From assembly GCF_900142065.1 (NCBI RefSeq), contig NZ_FSRJ01000004.1:124001-188000 (forward strand): a stretch of 64,000 nt of DNA. The letters are read 5' to 3'. A program made the translations under genes and the position numbers. This stretch comes from Agromyces cerinus subsp. cerinus (GTDB lineage: Bacteria > Actinomycetota > Actinomycetes > Actinomycetales > Microbacteriaceae). The notes under the pieces were generated by a model. That model made no database searches and was not told where the DNA came from. It saw nothing but the letters and a program-made list of their open reading frames with translations. This document shows, one piece after another, positions 62,213-64,000 of this stretch. Numbering within the stretch: the stretch's first letter is position 1; every line of letters starts with the position of its first letter.

Positions 62213-63208
62213 GTGAAGATCGGCATCATCGGCGCTGGCGCGCTCGGCGGCACGTTCGCGGCACTGCTCTCGCGGGCCGGGCACGACGTGGAGGTCACGG
62301 CGCGCGGCGCAGGTCTGGACGCGATCCGCGAGTCGGGCATCGCCCTGAGCGGGGCCTACGGCGAGGTGCGGGCCCGCGTCGCGGCAGGCGACCGGTTGGC
62401 CACGGCGCCCGAGCTCGTGCTCGTCTGCACGAAGGCGCAGGACGCGGCATCCGCGATCGCGTCGAACGCCGAACTCATCGGCGAGGTGCCCGTCGTGGTC
62501 GTGCAGAACGGCCTCGACGGCGTCGCGACCGCTGCGCGCCTCCTCCCCCGAGCCTCGTGCATGGGACTGCTCTCGATCATCGCCGCCAACTACACCGAAC
62601 CGGGCGTCGTGCGCGTCACGACGCCCGCGACGAGCTATCTCGGCCGCGGCGACGGCCCGGCCGACGCCGAGTGCACCCGCATCGCGGCGGTGCTCTCCGA
62701 AGCGGTGCCGGTCGTGGCGATCCCCGGGTTCCGGGGTGCGCAGTGGACCAAGCTCGTCGTCAACATGCTGAACGCCGTGCCCGCCATCGTCGGCCGCAGC
62801 GTGCAGGACGTCGTCGACGATCGGCGCCTCCGGCGGGTCGTGACCGCATCGATGCGGGAGACGGTGCGCATCGGCATCGCGCAGGGCGTGCGGTTCGGAT
62901 CACTGCAGGGACTCGGCGATCGCCGCCTGCGGCTCTTCGCCCGGCTGCCGCTCGTGATCGGGCAGGTGCTGCCCTGGTCCATGCGTGTGCGCATGGGCGG
63001 CGTGCCGAACCTCGGGTCGACGCAGCAGAGCGTGCGCCGCGGCCAGCCGACCGAGGTCGACTTCCTGAACGGCGCGGTCGTGCGCGAGGCCTCCGCCGTC
63101 GGCCGCGACGCACCGGTGAACCGGGCGCTCACGGTGCTCGTGCACGAGGTCGAGCAACTGGGCGCCTCGCTGCCCGCCGAGCGCGTGCTCGCCGACGTTC
63201 CGGTCTGA
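62213..63208 (+). CDS. panE: 2-dehydropantoate 2-reductase
   Basis: 331 residues, GTG start. Rossmann loop IGIIGAGALGGTFAALLSRAG, the conserved TKAQ strand end and VVVQNGLDG, then QWTKLVVNMLNAVPAI with the catalytic Lys and Asn of ketopantoate reductases; C-terminal helical domain ends with PTEVDFLNGAVV and N-rich family pattern. It reduces ketopantoate with NADPH in pantothenate synthesis; some paralogues act on other 2-keto acids. Divergent from truB. Confidence 0.92.
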   Translation: MKIGIIGAGALGGTFAALLSRAGHDVEVTARGAGLDAIRESGIALSGAYGEVRARVAAGDRLATAPELVLVCTKAQDAASAIASNAELIGEVPVVVVQNGLDGVATAARLLPRASCMGLLSIIAANYTEPGVVRVTTPATSYLGRGDGPADAECTRIAAVLSEAVPVVAIPGFRGAQWTKLVVNMLNAVPAIVGRSVQDVVDDRRLRRVVTASMRETVRIGIAQGVRFGSLQGLGDRRLRLFARLPLVIGQVLPWSMRVRMGGVPNLGSTQQSVRRGQPTEVDFLNGAVVREASAVGRDAPVNRALTVLVHEVEQLGASLPAERVLADVPV

Positions 63209-63295
63209 GCCCGGCACGGTCGCCGGGCGGATGCCGCGCCGGCACCCTGCAACCGCCGGTTCGCGCCCCCGCCGGATGACGGCGGGGAACGACGA

Positions 63296-63322
63296 AGGGG
63301 GCCCGGCGAACCGGACCCCCCT
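63296..63322. terminator. Terminator between panE and the surface-protein gene
   Basis: AGGGGG (63296-63301) pairs with CCCCCT (63317-63322), and CCGG (63303-63306) with CCGG (63311-63314) around a CGAA tetraloop, with a small internal mismatch. It lies between two convergent genes. A weaker 5-base hairpin (63208-63225) directly follows the panE stop. Confidence 0.75.
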
Positions 63323-63354
63323 CGCGTGCGTCAGTCAGTACGCGTCAGCCGACC

Positions 63355-64000
63355 TCACGCGCTCTTCCTGCGGCGGATGCGAGCCGCCACGAGGAATGCC
63401 AGTCCGGCGATCACGATGATGCCGGCGACGATCGCGATCGACGTGCCGGCGAAACCGGTGCTGGCGAGGTTCGTGCCGTCGGACGCAGCAGGAGCGCCGC
63501 CCTCGCCGCCGCCCGGAGGCGTGGTCGGCGGGGTGGTCGTCGGGCCCGCTGCGCACTCGGGAGTGGCCTTCGGGTACGAGATCGTCACCGGAACCTCGGG
63601 GTTCACGACGAGCTTGGCCGTGATGGCGCCACGGGTCCAGGCGAAGTTGCCGTCGGTCTCGACCCACTTGCCGTCGACGAGCGTCCAGCCGGGCCAACCG
63701 TCGGCCTTGCCGTCTTCGTCGACCGAGGCGCCTGGCCACAGCACGCTCCCGGTGAGGCTGCCGCCCTTCAGATCGCCGAGCACGATCGTCTTGGTGTTGG
63801 TGCCGTCGGTCAGCACGAGCGAGGCCGTACGGTTCTTCACCGTGTTGTCGGGATCGGTCAGCTCGACATCGAAGTCGATCCACGGGGAGTCCGCCTCGCA
63901 GGTGCCGGTCGCGAACGAGCCCGCGAGCGTCGGCGTCGCCGGCCCCGTCGGCGGCGGGGTCGCGTCGAAGGTGTAGTCGACGCAGCCGAGGGTGATGCGC
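63355..64000 (-). CDS. Sortase-anchored surface protein, C-terminal part
   Basis: The frame is open to the right edge, so the N-terminus is missing; about 215 residues are visible. Beta-rich repeats with Trp-rich segments (DGKADGWPGWTLVDGKWVE) resemble an Ig-like or collagen-binding-type extracellular module. It is followed by a Thr/Pro/Gly linker and a cell-wall sorting signal: LASTG, a hydrophobic helix, and RIRRRKSA. LAxTG fits class E sortases of actinobacteria. Upstream visible residues include TPTLAGSFATGTCEADSPW. No sortase gene is in the window. Confidence 0.85.
   Translation of the reverse strand, partial: RITLGCVDYTFDATPPPTGPATPTLAGSFATGTCEADSPWIDFDVELTDPDNTVKNRTASLVLTDGTNTKTIVLGDLKGGSLTGSVLWPGASVDEDGKADGWPGWTLVDGKWVETDGNFAWTRGAITAKLVVNPEVPVTISYPKATPECAAGPTTTPPTTPPGGGEGGAPAASDGTNLASTGFAGTSIAIVAGIIVIAGLAFLVAARIRRRKSA

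Overview
The window is a stretch of chromosome from a very GC-rich (about 70%) actinobacterium. Gene content and style point to the family Microbacteriaceae, with Agromyces-like genera the best guess. The signs are many GTG starts, start codons sitting 6-7 bases after a TANNNT -10 hexamer, a LAxTG sorting signal, DUF2207 and CGNR proteins, and the recurrent GCATCCG/CGGATGC heptamer. Both edges cut genes. I see no rRNA, tRNA, CRISPR array, prophage, insertion sequence or integration site, and no intergenic stretch longer than about 260 bases.

Layout. 1-13.6 kb is mixed housekeeping: a partial DMT transporter, a CGNR zinc-finger regulator, rpsO, a quinone-oxidoreductase-like enzyme, a CPBP-like membrane protein with a HAD hydrolase, a protealysin-like M4 protease next to its emfourin-type inhibitor, a lysoplasmalogenase, FKBP, a PrsW protease, a GlcD-like oxidase and an Ada-AlkA repair fusion. 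13.6-27.2 kb is a complete non-phosphorylative L-fucose-type cluster: GntR regulator, CUT2 ABC importer, an extra acid-sugar dehydratase, mutarotase, lactonase and second GntR in one operon; then aldose dehydrogenase and L-fuconate dehydratase on the other strand; then a diketo-acid hydrolase, SDR dehydrogenase and a second FAH hydrolase. The expected end products are pyruvate and L-lactate. Three promoters of this cluster share a short operator-like sequence.

27.3-35.9 kb holds aspartate ammonia-lyase, then a gamma-glutamylation cluster for ethanolamine or a related amine: permease, glutamine-synthetase-like ligase, SDR, aldehyde dehydrogenase, PuuD-like amidase and a FadR-type regulator. 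It is organised around a divergent promoter with a clear dyad. 36-41 kb carries two nucleobase permeases meeting at a 34-bp perfect palindrome, plus a PiT phosphate transporter with a small membrane partner. 41-47.3 kb has a NUDIX hydrolase, pfkA, an SNF2 helicase, a tiny acidic protein and a DUF2207 protein.

47.3-53.5 kb has a copper module (copA and csoR, divergent over a CsoR operator) with a macro-domain protein behind csoR, a glycerophosphodiesterase and an NAD(P)-binding/DUF2867 protein. 53.5-58 kb is a deoxyribose-phosphate operon (SorC-type regulator, deoC, aldehyde dehydrogenase, a shortened cysteine-free aldehyde dehydrogenase and a small protein). 58.2-64 kb has an MFS exporter, ribF, two small membrane proteins and truB in one operon, a divergent panE-like reductase, and the C-terminal part of a sortase-anchored surface protein.

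The most promising unusual items are the doubled dehydratase/hydrolase set and shared operator in the fucose-type cluster, the catalytically empty aldehyde dehydrogenase behind deoC, the Cys-His-His copper-sensor variant coupled to a macro domain, the protease-inhibitor pair whose inhibitor has its own leaderless promoter, and the enrichment of GCATCCG.
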